The notes: generated from the sequence alone by a model not told the origin. Shown: positions 8,959 through 18,427, numbered from the stretch's first letter. The stretch: DNA of 64,000 nt from Rhodococcus phenolicus (GCF_001646785.1 NZ_LRRH01000011.1:53005-117004), one strand, 5' to 3'. Numbers and translations are program-made.

Positions 8959-9162
8959 ATGGTAGGACGCTTCGAACGCAACAAGGACACGGTGCAGGAG
9001 ATGACCGAATCCGCCGCCACCCACGTCGGGAACATCGCGGGCATCATCACCGGAGCCGTGCGGGACGTCACCCGCGAGATCGGCAATTGGATCTCCGACG
9101 GCATCGAGATGCGCGAGGCCGCACGCAAGGCGCGGCTCGACCACGACGGCCCCACCGACTGA
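8959..9162 (+). CDS. Small conserved-looking protein of the desaturase operon (67 aa)
   Basis: A 67-residue protein starts 12 bases after the desaturase stop, with GAGGGG upstream of its ATG. The sequence is hydrophilic and apparently helical, with a central amphipathic stretch (NIAGIITGAVRDVTREIGNW). No family is recognised. Its place between the desaturase and a strong terminator, and its ribosome site, make it a real gene of the operon. It could be a small partner or stability factor of the desaturase; that is a guess. Confidence 0.6.
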   Translation: MVGRFERNKDTVQEMTESAATHVGNIAGIITGAVRDVTREIGNWISDGIEMREAARKARLDHDGPTD

Positions 9163-9170
9163 CCTGGTCC

Positions 9171-9210
9171 GATGTGAAAGGCCCGCTCGAACGAGCGGGC
9201 CTTTCACATC
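9171..9210. terminator. Bidirectional terminator hairpin
   Basis: GATGTGAAAGGCCCGCTCG pairs perfectly with its mirror across a two-base centre, giving a 19-bp stem. It ends the desaturase operon from the left and the convergent gdhA gene from the right. Confidence 0.85.
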
Positions 9211-9222
9211 GACGGGGCCGGA

Positions 9223-10572
<1,350 letters not shown>

Positions 10573-10593
10573 CTACCTGACTGTGAGAACACT

Positions 10594-10622
10594 GTTACAT
10601 GACATTTACCCAGTGCACTATA
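10594..10622 (-). promoter_or_regulatory. gdhA promoter: -10 box (TATAGT) and GlnR-like repeat
   Basis: On the minus strand TATAGT occupies 10622-10617. It is followed downstream by GTAAA-N6-GTAAC (10609-10594), which resembles the GTNAC-N6-GNAAC half-site pairs described for actinobacterial GlnR. Placement just after the -10 would suit nitrogen-dependent repression. The match is partial and needs testing. Confidence 0.35.
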
Positions 10623-10791
10623 GGCCGTAATAACCGGTGTTCTTCCATGAGGTGCCCAGGTGGGAGATAGGACACAGTGCGCGGGCCACCGGTGAATCAC
10701 CGCAGGTGGCGGTACCGAACCGGATTTTCGGCGCATTTTCCCGGCGTGGTTCGTTCACTCGGCACGGTTTCGGCGCACGGCGTGAATGCGG

Positions 10792-11829
10792 TCACACCTG
10801 CCGTCCGGCCAGCCTCGCGGCGAGCTCTGCGCGACTCCCCGCCCCCGTCTTCGCGTACACGGATTTGAGGTGGTCCTGCACGGTGTTCGCAGTGATGTGC
10901 CGACGCCGGGCGATCTCGGCTGTCGACAGGCCGCCCGACACATCGAGGCACACGTCCCGCTCGCGCGCGGTCAACGCGTACGCCGTGAACAGCAGGTCGG
11001 TGAACTCGCCCGCGGGGGCCGGTTCGATGGTGACCACCGTGCGGCTCTCGTCGCCGTCGGTGACCAGTGCGGTCGCGCGGACCAGGACCCAGTATCCGTG
11101 CCCGTCGTGCACGCGCGCCCGGAACACCCCGGTGCGGCTCGATCGTGCCCCGGAGGTGGCGGCGCGCAGCAGCACCGCCAGACGCACCGGTCCTGCGAGC
11201 CGGTCCTGCCAGCGCCGGACCGCGTCCGTGAGCCCGATCGGCTGGCCCGCCGCGTCGGTCAGCACCACCGCCGGGCCGGGGTCGCTCCCGGGATACGGCC
11301 GCATCGCGTGGACGGCGGCGGCTCGTGTCGCGGCGGCGAGAGCCGGCGCCGCCAAGGTCAGGAACTCGAGTTCGCGATCGGTGAAATCCGACCCCGACCG
11401 CACGAATCCGGCTGCACCCCAGCAGTATCCGTCCGCGGAAAAGGCCACCCGAACCTCACGGTCGAGACCGAGGGGGCGCCACACCGCACCGTGGCGGAGG
11501 CTGCGCCCGATGGCGGCGGCCGGCAGATCGGAGGCCCGCACGACGATCCGCCCGCTGCGCGCGAGGTCGGCAAACGTCGCGGGATCCTTTCCACCACACT
11601 CGGATTCGGCGAGAAGCGGCTCGTACTCTCGGGGGATGCGGTTGCGTCCGCTGGTCATCGAACCGAAGGTCAGGCTTCCCGGATCGATCAGCGCCCAGCA
11701 CGTCAGGTCGCTGCGGACCGTGCGATCGACCAGTTCGATCGCCCTGTCGTGCACTTGCGTGACGTCGGCGCCGGTGCCAGCCAACGCGAGGATCTCCCGG
11801 CACAGCCGCTCCGCCCGCACTTCGAGCAT
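10792..11829 (-). CDS. LuxR-type HTH transcriptional regulator with GAF-like N-terminal part
   Basis: The protein has 345 residues. The C-terminal 60 residues are a LuxR/GerE DNA-binding domain: LTARERDVCLDVSGGLSTAE then HITANTVQDHLKSVYAKTGA. The N-terminal 200 or so residues lack a receiver Asp pattern and resemble a degenerate GAF sensor (REYEPLLAESE, EVRVAFSADGYCWGAAGFVR). The ATG at 11829 was chosen because the reading before it crosses into the neighbouring cupin gene. It is a clear paralogue of the LuxR-type gene at 13652-14797 and lies divergent from the cupin-DUF1304 pair, which it may control. Confidence 0.8.
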   Translation of the reverse strand: MLEVRAERLCREILALAGTGADVTQVHDRAIELVDRTVRSDLTCWALIDPGSLTFGSMTSGRNRIPREYEPLLAESECGGKDPATFADLARSGRIVVRASDLPAAAIGRSLRHGAVWRPLGLDREVRVAFSADGYCWGAAGFVRSGSDFTDRELEFLTLAAPALAAATRAAAVHAMRPYPGSDPGPAVVLTDAAGQPIGLTDAVRRWQDRLAGPVRLAVLLRAATSGARSSRTGVFRARVHDGHGYWVLVRATALVTDGDESRTVVTIEPAPAGEFTDLLFTAYALTARERDVCLDVSGGLSTAEIARRRHITANTVQDHLKSVYAKTGAGSRAELAARLAGRQV

Positions 11830-11903
11830 GAACTCAGTATGCGCTGGTACGCGCAATGCGGGCATCCCCGATTCCTGGGATGTCCCGGCGTCTGCCGGAA
11901 CCC

Positions 11904-11909
11904 TAGCGT
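11904..11909 (+). promoter_or_regulatory. Predicted -10 box (TAGCGT) for the leaderless cupin gene
   Basis: The hexamer ends seven bases before the ATG at 11917, and no purine-rich ribosome site is present. This places the transcript start at the start codon. Confidence 0.4.
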
Positions 11910-11916
11910 TGCAGGT

Positions 11917-12378
11917 ATGTCCGGTTTTCATGTCGAGCGGTCCGGTGAAGGCACGCGGCTTTCGCTGCCGGACGCGGTCGTCACGGTCCTGTCGTCCGGC
12001 GGCCACACCGAGGGCGCCTACGAACTCATGCTGGTGCAGGCACCCCCAGGCGAACCCCCACCGATGCACACGGAGCCCTGGGCCAAGACGTTCCACCTGC
12101 TGCGCGGCCGGATCCGGGTCCGGGTCGGCAGCGCGAGCTGCGATCTGGGGCCGGGTGATTCCCTCACCGTTGCGCCCGGGACCGCGAACTCCTTCTCGGT
12201 GCTCACCGCCGAGGCGGTGTTTCTCCTCGCCGCGGCCGGTACGGGCATGAGTGGTTTCTTCACCGATCTCGACGGTCTGCTGCGCGAACAGCACTCCTCG
12301 GCCGACCTGTCCTCACGGTTGGTGTCGCTCGCCGGCCGGCACGAGATCCGGTTCACGGGCGGGAGTCGATCGCCATGA
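11917..12378 (+). CDS. Cupin-domain protein
   Basis: The protein has 153 residues with a single cupin barrel. PPPMHTEPWAKTFHLLRGRI supplies the first metal motif in a degenerate form (H-x3-W, E/K positions altered), and LGPGDSLTVAPGTANSF supplies the second (PG-x5-P-x2-N instead of H). The usual metal-ligand His residues are incomplete, so the enzyme activity is uncertain; small-molecule sensing or isomerisation are both known for such proteins. The stop overlaps the start of the next gene (ATGA), so the two are translationally coupled. Confidence 0.75.
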   Translation: MSGFHVERSGEGTRLSLPDAVVTVLSSGGHTEGAYELMLVQAPPGEPPPMHTEPWAKTFHLLRGRIRVRVGSASCDLGPGDSLTVAPGTANSFSVLTAEAVFLLAAAGTGMSGFFTDLDGLLREQHSSADLSSRLVSLAGRHEIRFTGGSRSP

Positions 12379-12779
12379 TCGTCGTCGCCCAGGTCGCCGC
12401 GCTGATCGCCGGTGGCGTACATCTGCTGGCGTTCGTGTGGGAGTCGATCCTGTTCCTCCGCCCCGGTATTCACGAGGACCTGTTCCGCATCCCCACGCGG
12501 GACACTGCTCCCGTCCGGATGTGGGCCTTCAACGTCGGGTTCTACAACCTCTTTCTCGGTTCGGGCGCGATCGCCGGGGTGGTGTTGTGGTGGGCGGGCC
12601 ATGAAACTCCGGGCCGCACGCTCGTGGTCTACACGTGCACGTTCATGTTCCTGGCCGGGATCGTCCTGTTCGCCTCGGACAGGATGGCGATGAGCAGACC
12701 GCGCGGAGCGGGAGTGATCGGCGCGGCCTCCCAGTCCACGCCGCCGCTGGTCGCGCTCGCGGCTCTGCTCGTGACCTAG
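12375..12779 (+). CDS. DUF1304 family small membrane protein
   Basis: The protein has 134 residues and four predicted membrane helices: at about residues 1-25, 50-70, 80-105 and 112-133. The N-terminal VHLLAFVWESILF and the central FNVGFYNLFLGSGAI are typical of DUF1304 proteins, whose function is not established. Coupling to the cupin gene by a 4-base overlap suggests a shared job. Its last bases overlap the stop of the convergent Mut7-C gene. Confidence 0.8.
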   Translation: MIVVAQVAALIAGGVHLLAFVWESILFLRPGIHEDLFRIPTRDTAPVRMWAFNVGFYNLFLGSGAIAGVVLWWAGHETPGRTLVVYTCTFMFLAGIVLFASDRMAMSRPRGAGVIGAASQSTPPLVALAALLVT

Positions 12780-13543
12780 CCGCGCGCCGGCGCCCTCGTA
12801 CGGATCGTCTCCACGAGCGCGGCGAGCCGAGCATGGTGGGATCCGGCCCAGAAGATCCGGCCGCAACCGGTGCACCGCCGGAAATCCTCGTAGTACCGGC
12901 GGGTCAACGGCTCCAGCCGATCGAGTACCTCCGATTTCGGTACCTCGACGACCGGCTCGTTGCACCGCAGGCAGCGGGTGAAGGGCGAGATCCGGCGCGT
13001 CAGATCGAGCCTCCGGATCACCTCGACCACCTGCTCGACGGGATCGACGGCGTGCACGTAGAGACCGTGGGTGACGACCCTGCGTGCGAGCAGGCCGCGG
13101 TCGCGGGTCAGCAGAATGCGCTGATCGTCAGTGCTGATGCGCGCCAGCGTGTCGTCGTCCGCGGACGCCGACCAGTTCACGTCGAATCCGAGCAGGCGCA
13201 GATAGCGGGCCAGTTTGCCGACATTGACGTCGGCAACGAACCTCGGGTCGCGCAGCGGCGCCGGCCGCAGTCGTTCGATCGGTTCGATATCCAGTGCCTC
13301 GAAGACCGGATACACCGCGATGCGGGCACCGGCGCGCGGCCGGTACGCGAGATCGACCGGTTCGCCGTCGACGACGATCAGATCGATCTCGGTGTGCGGA
13401 ATACCCATCGCCTCGACGACGTCCTTGACGGTCTGGTGCGGGCGGAACGGCCGGCGCGAGGCGACGCCCCGGCACTCGGGGGCGACGAACGCGTTCAGTT
13501 CGGCGTAGGGGCGGACCTCCACGAAACCCGTCACGGGTGTCAT
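12776..13543 (-). CDS. Mut7-C RNase-domain protein with ubiquitin-like N-terminal domain
   Basis: The protein has 255 residues. The first 80 or so (TGFVEVRPYAELNAFV to RPRAGARIAVYPVFEAL) match the Mut7-C ubiquitin/ThiS-like domain. RDPRFVADVNVGKLARYLRL at about residue 100 opens the Mut7-C PIN-like RNase domain, with Asp residues at the expected acidic sites (DVNVGKLARYLRLLGFD, LLTRDRGLL). The C-terminus holds a zinc ribbon from CLRCNEP and CTGCGR. The family is a predicted RNA nuclease; the actinobacterial target is unknown. The ATG at 13543 was chosen because both domains are complete from there. Confidence 0.8.
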   Translation of the reverse strand: MTPVTGFVEVRPYAELNAFVAPECRGVASRRPFRPHQTVKDVVEAMGIPHTEIDLIVVDGEPVDLAYRPRAGARIAVYPVFEALDIEPIERLRPAPLRDPRFVADVNVGKLARYLRLLGFDVNWSASADDDTLARISTDDQRILLTRDRGLLARRVVTHGLYVHAVDPVEQVVEVIRRLDLTRRISPFTRCLRCNEPVVEVPKSEVLDRLEPLTRRYYEDFRRCTGCGRIFWAGSHHARLAALVETIRTRAPARG

Positions 13544-13651
13544 CGTCCGTCCGTGTCGTAGGCCGGCGCAACTCGCGGGCGGTGGTCGTGTGGATCGCCG
13601 TCGCACCCTCGGGGGTACCGGGCGTGGTTCCGGTCCGCGCATACTGAGGAC

Positions 13652-14797
13652 ATGGCCGAGAAGCGGATGGCCGGGGCACTCCGCTCGTCCATCCGAGATG
13701 TCGCGCTCGCTACCGCAGGTCCGTCCGAATTCGGGCAGGCGGCCCTGCGGGTCGTCCGCACCCGGATCCCGTTCGATCGGGGTTGCCTCGCCACGGTCGA
13801 TCCGGCGACGCTGATGCTCACGTCCGCCACGATGATCGACGTGCCGGAATCGATCGGCAGTGGGTTCGCCACCGTCGCGGAATTGGAGTACGGCACATCG
13901 CCGTATGCGAACACCTACGGCAGGCTCGCCCACGTTCCGGGCGGTGTACAGACGATCCGGGACGGCATCGACGGGGATGTCCGAAATGCTCTGCCGTACG
14001 GAGAGATCCTCGAGCCACTCGGAATGGACGACGAAGTCCGCCTGTTGTTTCGCGGCCGCGACGATCGCGTGTGGGGCGCCGGGACGCTGATGCGTGGAGC
14101 CGGCAATGGATTCGGCGATCCGGAAGTGAGGGCACTCGCCGCGTGTGCGCGTGAGATCGGTGAAGGACTGCGTCTGTCGTTGATCCGGCAGGCGCCGCTG
14201 GTGATGGCGGAGGTGTCCGGCGGTCCTGCCGTGGTGGTCGTCGGGGGGAACGACGACGTGGAATGGGTGACGTCGCGAGCGTCGGAATACCTCGACCGGA
14301 TCGGCGGCGATTCCTGCGCCCGGATGATGCCCGCGGTCGCATCCGCCGTGCGATTCCGGAACTCGGGGGTGTCGGTGAGCACCCGTGCGCGGACAGCCGA
14401 TGGTGAATGGCTCGTGCTCCGGGCCGGGAGGTTGGACGGGCGAGGATCGCGGGGGAGGGTTGTCGTCACGCTGGAACCGGCCCGGCCCGCCCAGCTCGTC
14501 GCGCTCGTGACCGAACTCCACCGGCTCACCGCGCGGGAGGCCGAAGTGCTCGGACATGTTCTCGCGTGCGAGACGCGCACAGAGATCGGACAGCGGATGT
14601 TCATCAGCCCGTACACCGTCCAGGACCACCTGAAGAGCATCTACGCCAAGATCGGTGTGAACAGCCGTCAGGAACTCGTCGCGCATCTGTTCTACACCCA
14701 CCACCTGCCGCACTTCGGTGCGCCGGTCGGACCGGACGGCTGGTTCACCGGTGAGCACCGGCACGTCGGCCGCGGCCCGGAGGCGAACGCTCCGTAG
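13652..14797 (+). CDS. LuxR-type HTH transcriptional regulator (paralogue of the gene at 10792-11829)
   Basis: The protein has 381 residues. The C-terminal LuxR domain reads LTAREAEVLGHVLACETRTE then YTVQDHLKSIYAKIGVNSRQ. The N-terminal part follows the same plan as the other regulator here (DDEVRLLFRGRDDRVWGAGT against EVRVAFSADGYCWGAAGFVR). A 35-residue His/Gly/Pro-rich tail extends past the DNA-binding domain. A CATACT box at 13640-13645 ends six bases before the ATG, suggesting a leaderless message, although GAGGA also lies close by. It is upstream of a glycosyltransferase gene on the same strand, a possible target. Confidence 0.8.
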   Translation: MAEKRMAGALRSSIRDVALATAGPSEFGQAALRVVRTRIPFDRGCLATVDPATLMLTSATMIDVPESIGSGFATVAELEYGTSPYANTYGRLAHVPGGVQTIRDGIDGDVRNALPYGEILEPLGMDDEVRLLFRGRDDRVWGAGTLMRGAGNGFGDPEVRALAACAREIGEGLRLSLIRQAPLVMAEVSGGPAVVVVGGNDDVEWVTSRASEYLDRIGGDSCARMMPAVASAVRFRNSGVSVSTRARTADGEWLVLRAGRLDGRGSRGRVVVTLEPARPAQLVALVTELHRLTAREAEVLGHVLACETRTEIGQRMFISPYTVQDHLKSIYAKIGVNSRQELVAHLFYTHHLPHFGAPVGPDGWFTGEHRHVGRGPEANAP

Positions 14798-14921
14798 CCG
14801 AGTGCACCGCCCACGCGGTTGCCGGACCTTCCGGATGCCTGCCCGGGCGACAGCAGAACCCGAGGGGCAGCGCGCTGCTCGCCCGACTTCGGCAGCAGCA
14901 AGAAGATCGGAAGGAAACATC

Positions 14922-15005
14922 ATGGGAAACAGGGACATTCGCCGCACGCTCCACGGGATGTTCAACGACCGTGACGTCGATGCACTGCTCGAACTTCCTG
15001 AATGA
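14922..15005 (+). pseudogene. 27-codon ORF, probable 5' remnant of a SnoaL-like gene
   Basis: A start codon preceded by GGAAGGAAAC opens a reading frame that stops after 27 codons (MGNRDIRRTLHGMFNDRDVD then ALLELPE). The residues resemble the first helix of SnoaL/NTF2-like proteins, where a phrase such as MFNDRDVDALLE is followed by about 100 more residues that are absent. The good ribosome site and the abrupt end suggest a truncated gene. A genuine short peptide cannot be excluded. It lies in the 281-base gap between the LuxR gene and the glycosyltransferase; the rest of that gap shows nothing else. Confidence 0.35.
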
Positions 15006-15078
15006 CACCGTGGCGCGGGGCGGACGCCGGCTTCCGGCCGGTACACCGCCCCACGTTGCCCGGGTGAGGAGGCATGTC

Positions 15079-16185
15079 GTGTCCGACATCCTGATCGTGA
15101 CGTTCGAGGCGGGCGGCAACGTGCCACCGGCATTGGGAACAGGCCGGGAATTGCATCGTCGGGGTCATCGCGTCCGGGTTCTCGGTCACGCGATGCAGAA
15201 ATCGGTGATCGAATCGGCCGGACTCGAGTTCCGCGCTTACCGGAGCTCACCGCGGTGGACGCCGCACGCCCGGTTGAGCACGTGGACCGTGTTGACCATG
15301 GGGCTCGCGATGGTGACCGACCCGGGGATCGGGCGCGATCTCCGGGACGAGGTTCGGGCCGATCCGGCCGATCTGGTGGTCGTCGACTGCATGCTGTTCA
15401 ATGCGCTCGACGCGGCCGCCCGCGAGGACCTGCGGCACGTCGCGCTGTTCCACACGTTCTACGCAGCGTTCGACGGTTCGTTCCGGCGCGGCCCGTTCGG
15501 CGTCGTCGCCCGCTCGAAAGGACTCGGGCCGCGGCGGGTCTGGCACGGGGCCGACCTCGAACTGGTGTGTTCGGACCCGGAGTTCGATTCTGCAGCGGGT
15601 CGAACGAACGGTCACGTGGCCTGGGCCGGTGCCGTGCACGACGTCCGGGAGGCGGCGGTGGCTCGCACGCCGCCACGAGTGCTGGCCAGCCTCAGCACGG
15701 CCGGGTTCCCAGGCCAGCGCAAGGCGTTGCAGAACATCCTCGACGCCGTTGCCGGCATCGACGTCGAGCTGATCGTGACGACCGGACCCTCCGTCGACCC
15801 GGCGGGGTTCCGTGCACCACCGAATGCGTCCGTGCACCGGTACATTCCGCACAACGAGATCATGCGGACCTGCTCCGCGGTGATCGGGCACGGGGGACAC
15901 GCCACCACGTTCCGCGCGCTCGCATTCGGAATCCCGGTGCTGATCATGCCGATGTCGGCCCTCACCGACCAGCCGATCGTCGGGAGGGCAGTGGCCACCG
16001 CGGGGGCCGGAAAGGTACTGCGCAGGACGGCGAGTCCCGGCCGGCTCCGCGACGCGATCGACGACCTGGTGGGCTCGCCGCACTATCGGACCGCGGCGGC
16101 CGAGCTCGGCACCCGGCTGCGGGCCACCGACGGCGCCGCCGTCGCCGCGGATCGGATCCTCGCGCTGATCGATTCACCCGGTTGA
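15079..16185 (+). CDS. Family 1 glycosyltransferase (MGT-like UDP-glycosyltransferase)
   Basis: The protein has 368 residues with a GT-B fold. The N-terminal ILIVTFEAGGNVPPALGTGR (His replaced by Asn at the usual GH position) is the acceptor domain. CSAVIGHGGHATTFRALAFG and PVLIMPMSALTDQP form the donor-binding C-terminal motif of glycosyltransferase family 1 enzymes that modify macrolides, glycopeptides or rifamycins. The GTG at 15079 follows GAGGAGG with six bases of spacing; the longer upstream reading overlaps the 27-codon remnant and is less likely. The acceptor is unknown. It may be controlled by the adjacent LuxR-type regulator. Confidence 0.8.
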   Translation: MSDILIVTFEAGGNVPPALGTGRELHRRGHRVRVLGHAMQKSVIESAGLEFRAYRSSPRWTPHARLSTWTVLTMGLAMVTDPGIGRDLRDEVRADPADLVVVDCMLFNALDAAAREDLRHVALFHTFYAAFDGSFRRGPFGVVARSKGLGPRRVWHGADLELVCSDPEFDSAAGRTNGHVAWAGAVHDVREAAVARTPPRVLASLSTAGFPGQRKALQNILDAVAGIDVELIVTTGPSVDPAGFRAPPNASVHRYIPHNEIMRTCSAVIGHGGHATTFRALAFGIPVLIMPMSALTDQPIVGRAVATAGAGKVLRRTASPGRLRDAIDDLVGSPHYRTAAAELGTRLRATDGAAVAADRILALIDSPG

Positions 16186-16189
16186 TGCT

Positions 16190-16930
16190 TCACCCGGAAC
16201 GACCGCGGGCCGGAGCGGACCGGACGGCCGCGGTGCGACGACGGGCGGAGGCGCGCGGGCCGACGTCGACATCCGGGCCCCAACGCTTCGCCGCCGCGCG
16301 CCGATATCGTCCGGCAAACGCGTGCAGCAGGATGAATCGTGCCGGTGCGGGCAACGCATCGGCCACCACTCGACAGCGGTCGTCGTCGAGTCCGTCGACG
16401 ACCCAGGGGACCTCGCGGGCAAGCTCCATCGTCGGCTTGTCCTTCACCACCTCGTGTCCCCAGTCGTCCCATTGCCGGCGGGTGATTGTTCGGGACACCA
16501 CCGGCATGACCTCGTCCTCCTCGCTGCGCAGATGCGGTAGCAGCACGTCCTCGAGTCCGCCGAGAGCCGTGACCACCGCCTCCAGCGTCGCCGCCCGGTC
16601 GTCGTCGCGATACGCCGAGGCTGCGTCGCCGAGGATGTCGATTCGGGGCGAGATGCGGGCGTGGTCCGCGTCCATCCGGTCCAGCAGCGGGCCGGTGTGC
16701 GGGTCGAGCCGCCGGATCAGCGGCCACAGGAACTCGTCCTCGACGCCGTGGTGATAGTGCAGGAATCCCATCATCCAGAGCAGATGATCCGAGATGGCTG
16801 TCCGCTGGGTTTCGGCGGGTGGATTCGTCGCGGTCAGAGCGGTGCGGGTGCGGATGAGGTCGCGCCGGAGGGCATCGTGGAGGATGCCCATCATCCGCGT
16901 ATCCGCAGGTCCGTCCGTATTCGATTTCAT
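16190..16930 (-). CDS. Hemerythrin-domain protein
   Basis: The protein has 246 residues. Metal-ligand positions of a hemerythrin four-helix bundle are visible: H18 in ILHDALRRD, HYHHGVEDEFLWPLI (H-HxxxE) around residue 58, DADHARISP near 88, and LLPHLRSEEDEVMPVVSRTI (HxxxE) near 130. This fits the actinobacterial hemerythrin-like branch linked to oxygen, nitric oxide or peroxide responses. The tail is Arg/Ala-rich. The ATG overlaps the stop of a 53-codon gene (ATGA), so expression is coupled to it. The gene is the last of a three-gene unit with a secreted DUF5602-like protein. Confidence 0.85.
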   Translation of the reverse strand: MKSNTDGPADTRMMGILHDALRRDLIRTRTALTATNPPAETQRTAISDHLLWMMGFLHYHHGVEDEFLWPLIRRLDPHTGPLLDRMDADHARISPRIDILGDAASAYRDDDRAATLEAVVTALGGLEDVLLPHLRSEEDEVMPVVSRTITRRQWDDWGHEVVKDKPTMELAREVPWVVDGLDDDRCRVVADALPAPARFILLHAFAGRYRRAAAKRWGPDVDVGPRASARRRTAAVRSAPARGRSG

Positions 16931-17088
16931 GGCGTCGACTCCGATGCGGTGAGCGATCCGGCGTGAGGGAGGTGGCTGCGGACGGCGCCCGCGTCCGGTG
17001 TCGAGACGATGTCGTCGGGAAGGGAGTGCAGATACGAGCCCGCCTCGGCCGGGCGAGCGACGGCGGAGGGTTCCTCGGTGACGATCAT
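16927..17088 (-). CDS. Small protein of the hemerythrin operon (53 aa)
   Basis: A 53-codon frame lies between the secreted protein and the hemerythrin gene, and its stop overlaps the hemerythrin start as ATGA. The sequence (MIVTEEPSAVARPAEAGSYL and following) is hydrophilic with no recognised domain. Its ribosome site is weak (GGGA), so the main support is its position and the overlap. It may act mainly to couple translation. Confidence 0.45.
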   Translation of the reverse strand: MIVTEEPSAVARPAEAGSYLHSLPDDIVSTPDAGAVRSHLPHAGSLTASESTP

Positions 17089-17123
17089 GATCGGTCCCGT
17101 CGAAAGGGGTGGTTGCCGGAATT

Positions 17124-17927
17124 TCAGGACTCGCCGCGGAACACCATCTCGGACAGCGCGACCTCGAACTCCTGGGTTCGGTCGTCGAATCGAACGGTGT
17201 AGACGGTGGGGTAGTAGGCGGACCGCTGATAGGCCGACGGCTGCTTGATCTCCTCCTGGAGCGTCGGCTCGGTGAGCAGCCACGCGCGGGTGATCATCGG
17301 CTCCATGAACGTGTAGTTGCCGTCCCAGGACCCGTTGATGAACGTCTCGGTGAAGTCGTAGACACCCGGGATCATGCCTTCGGTCGCGTCGAGCCAATGC
17401 GTCCCCATGAACGGCACCGCCTGCTCCGCCGCAGGTCCGGGAGGGAGGATGTAACCCTGGGGAATATATTGCGCGGCAGGAAGATTCGCTGCGCGAGTCG
17501 CATAGTCCGGTGCGGCGGGATCGATCCGTCCGATCGACGCCATGTCGGTCATGTAGAAGTGCAGATCGAAATGTGGTTTACCGAAAAGGGTGTCCGGGGG
17601 ATGGCCGCGCGGATTCCAGTTCAGCATCACATGGTCGAAGGCCGTTGCCGTCGCTGCCTCGGGGAGTTCGAGCATGAGCATCGTGCCTTCGCCGGACAGC
17701 CCGTCGAGTGCGGCCGCCGACAACCGGATGCCGACGGCCGTCGGGTTGCCGCCGGGGTCCACCGACGTGAATGTTCGAGCCACCCCGTCGCCGAGGGCGA
17801 CGGTGGATCCGAAGTGCGTGCGGCTCTCGTCCGGCGCGGCGGTTGCGTTGTGCCAGACCGGCCCGCTCGCTACGACGAACGCAGCGACCGCCAGCCCTGC
17901 GGACCGGAACAATCGATGATGTCCCAT
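17124..17927 (-). CDS. Secreted protein, DUF5602 (TTHB210-like)
   Basis: The protein has 267 residues with a Sec signal: FRSAGLAVAAFVVASGPV followed by an Ala-rich cleavage region near residue 30. The mature part begins THFGSTVALGDGVARTFTSV and contains DHVMLNWNPRGHPPDTLFG then HFDLHFYMTD. The WNPxGHPP and PHFDxHFY motifs are those I associate with TTHB210-like (DUF5602) proteins, which have conserved His residues that may bind metal. AAGGAGG upstream strongly supports the ATG at 17927. It heads the operon with the 53-aa and hemerythrin genes, suggesting a cell-envelope partner in a redox or metal stress response. Function is not established. Confidence 0.65.
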   Translation of the reverse strand: MGHHRLFRSAGLAVAAFVVASGPVWHNATAAPDESRTHFGSTVALGDGVARTFTSVDPGGNPTAVGIRLSAAALDGLSGEGTMLMLELPEAATATAFDHVMLNWNPRGHPPDTLFGKPHFDLHFYMTDMASIGRIDPAAPDYATRAANLPAAQYIPQGYILPPGPAAEQAVPFMGTHWLDATEGMIPGVYDFTETFINGSWDGNYTFMEPMITRAWLLTEPTLQEEIKQPSAYQRSAYYPTVYTVRFDDRTQEFEVALSEMVFRGES

Positions 17928-18124
17928 GATTCGACCTCCTTGCCGAGGTCCGTTCGGGTACTGCAGGATTCGCCTGGGTGCACTGCCTGCCGGATCCTGT
18001 GTGCCCAGTATCGGACGGTGCCGGGTCCCGGACCATCCCTTGGACGAGGGGGTGTCACGGCGATGGGTCGCCGCTCGGTCGCGTTGCCGGAGCCGAGGTG
18101 CCCCAGCCGCGGAGAACTCGCTCC

Positions 18125-18427
18125 ATGGAGGCGATTGTGGTCTTGACGCCGGAGGATGCGGGTGAACTGCTCACCCTGCAACGCGCCGCCTACGGGTACC
18201 GGCAGGGCGAGGGTCTGGGCAGTCGGTTGCTCGGGCTCGTGGAGCAGCGGCTTCCCGCCGCCGTCGGCACCGTGCGGTTGTTCACGGGGGAGCGCAGCAC
18301 AGGCAATCTCCGCCTGCACGACCGGTTCGGGTACCGCGAAACGCACCGCACGCCGACGCCCGGGGGTTACGCGCGCGTCCATCTGGAGAAGCCGGTGCCC
18401 ATCCCGGTCACCGGAACACGAGATTGA
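18125..18427 (+). pseudogene. GNAT acetyltransferase with an internal deletion
   Basis: The 100-codon frame begins VLTPEDAGELLTLQRAAYG, the N-terminus of a GNAT acetyltransferase. It then jumps directly to YRQGEGLGSRLLGLVEQRL, the acetyl-CoA pyrophosphate loop (R/Q-x-x-G-x-G/A), and finishes normally with NLRLHDRFGYRETHRTPTPG. About 60-80 residues that normally lie between (strands 2-4 with the acceptor site) are missing, while the frame stays open. The family is about 160-175 residues long. It is probably an inactive remnant produced by an in-frame deletion. Confidence 0.6.

Noticed and set aside
11917..12378. Longer cupin start at 10786 from an extended open frame
   Set aside because: The extension is antisense to the LuxR-type gene; the ATG at 11917 has a -10 box right before it.
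12776..15250. Open frame of 824 codons on the minus strand covering the Mut7-C gene and far upstream
   Set aside because: Only the last 255 codons match a family; the rest is antisense to the LuxR-type gene and is an effect of high GC content.
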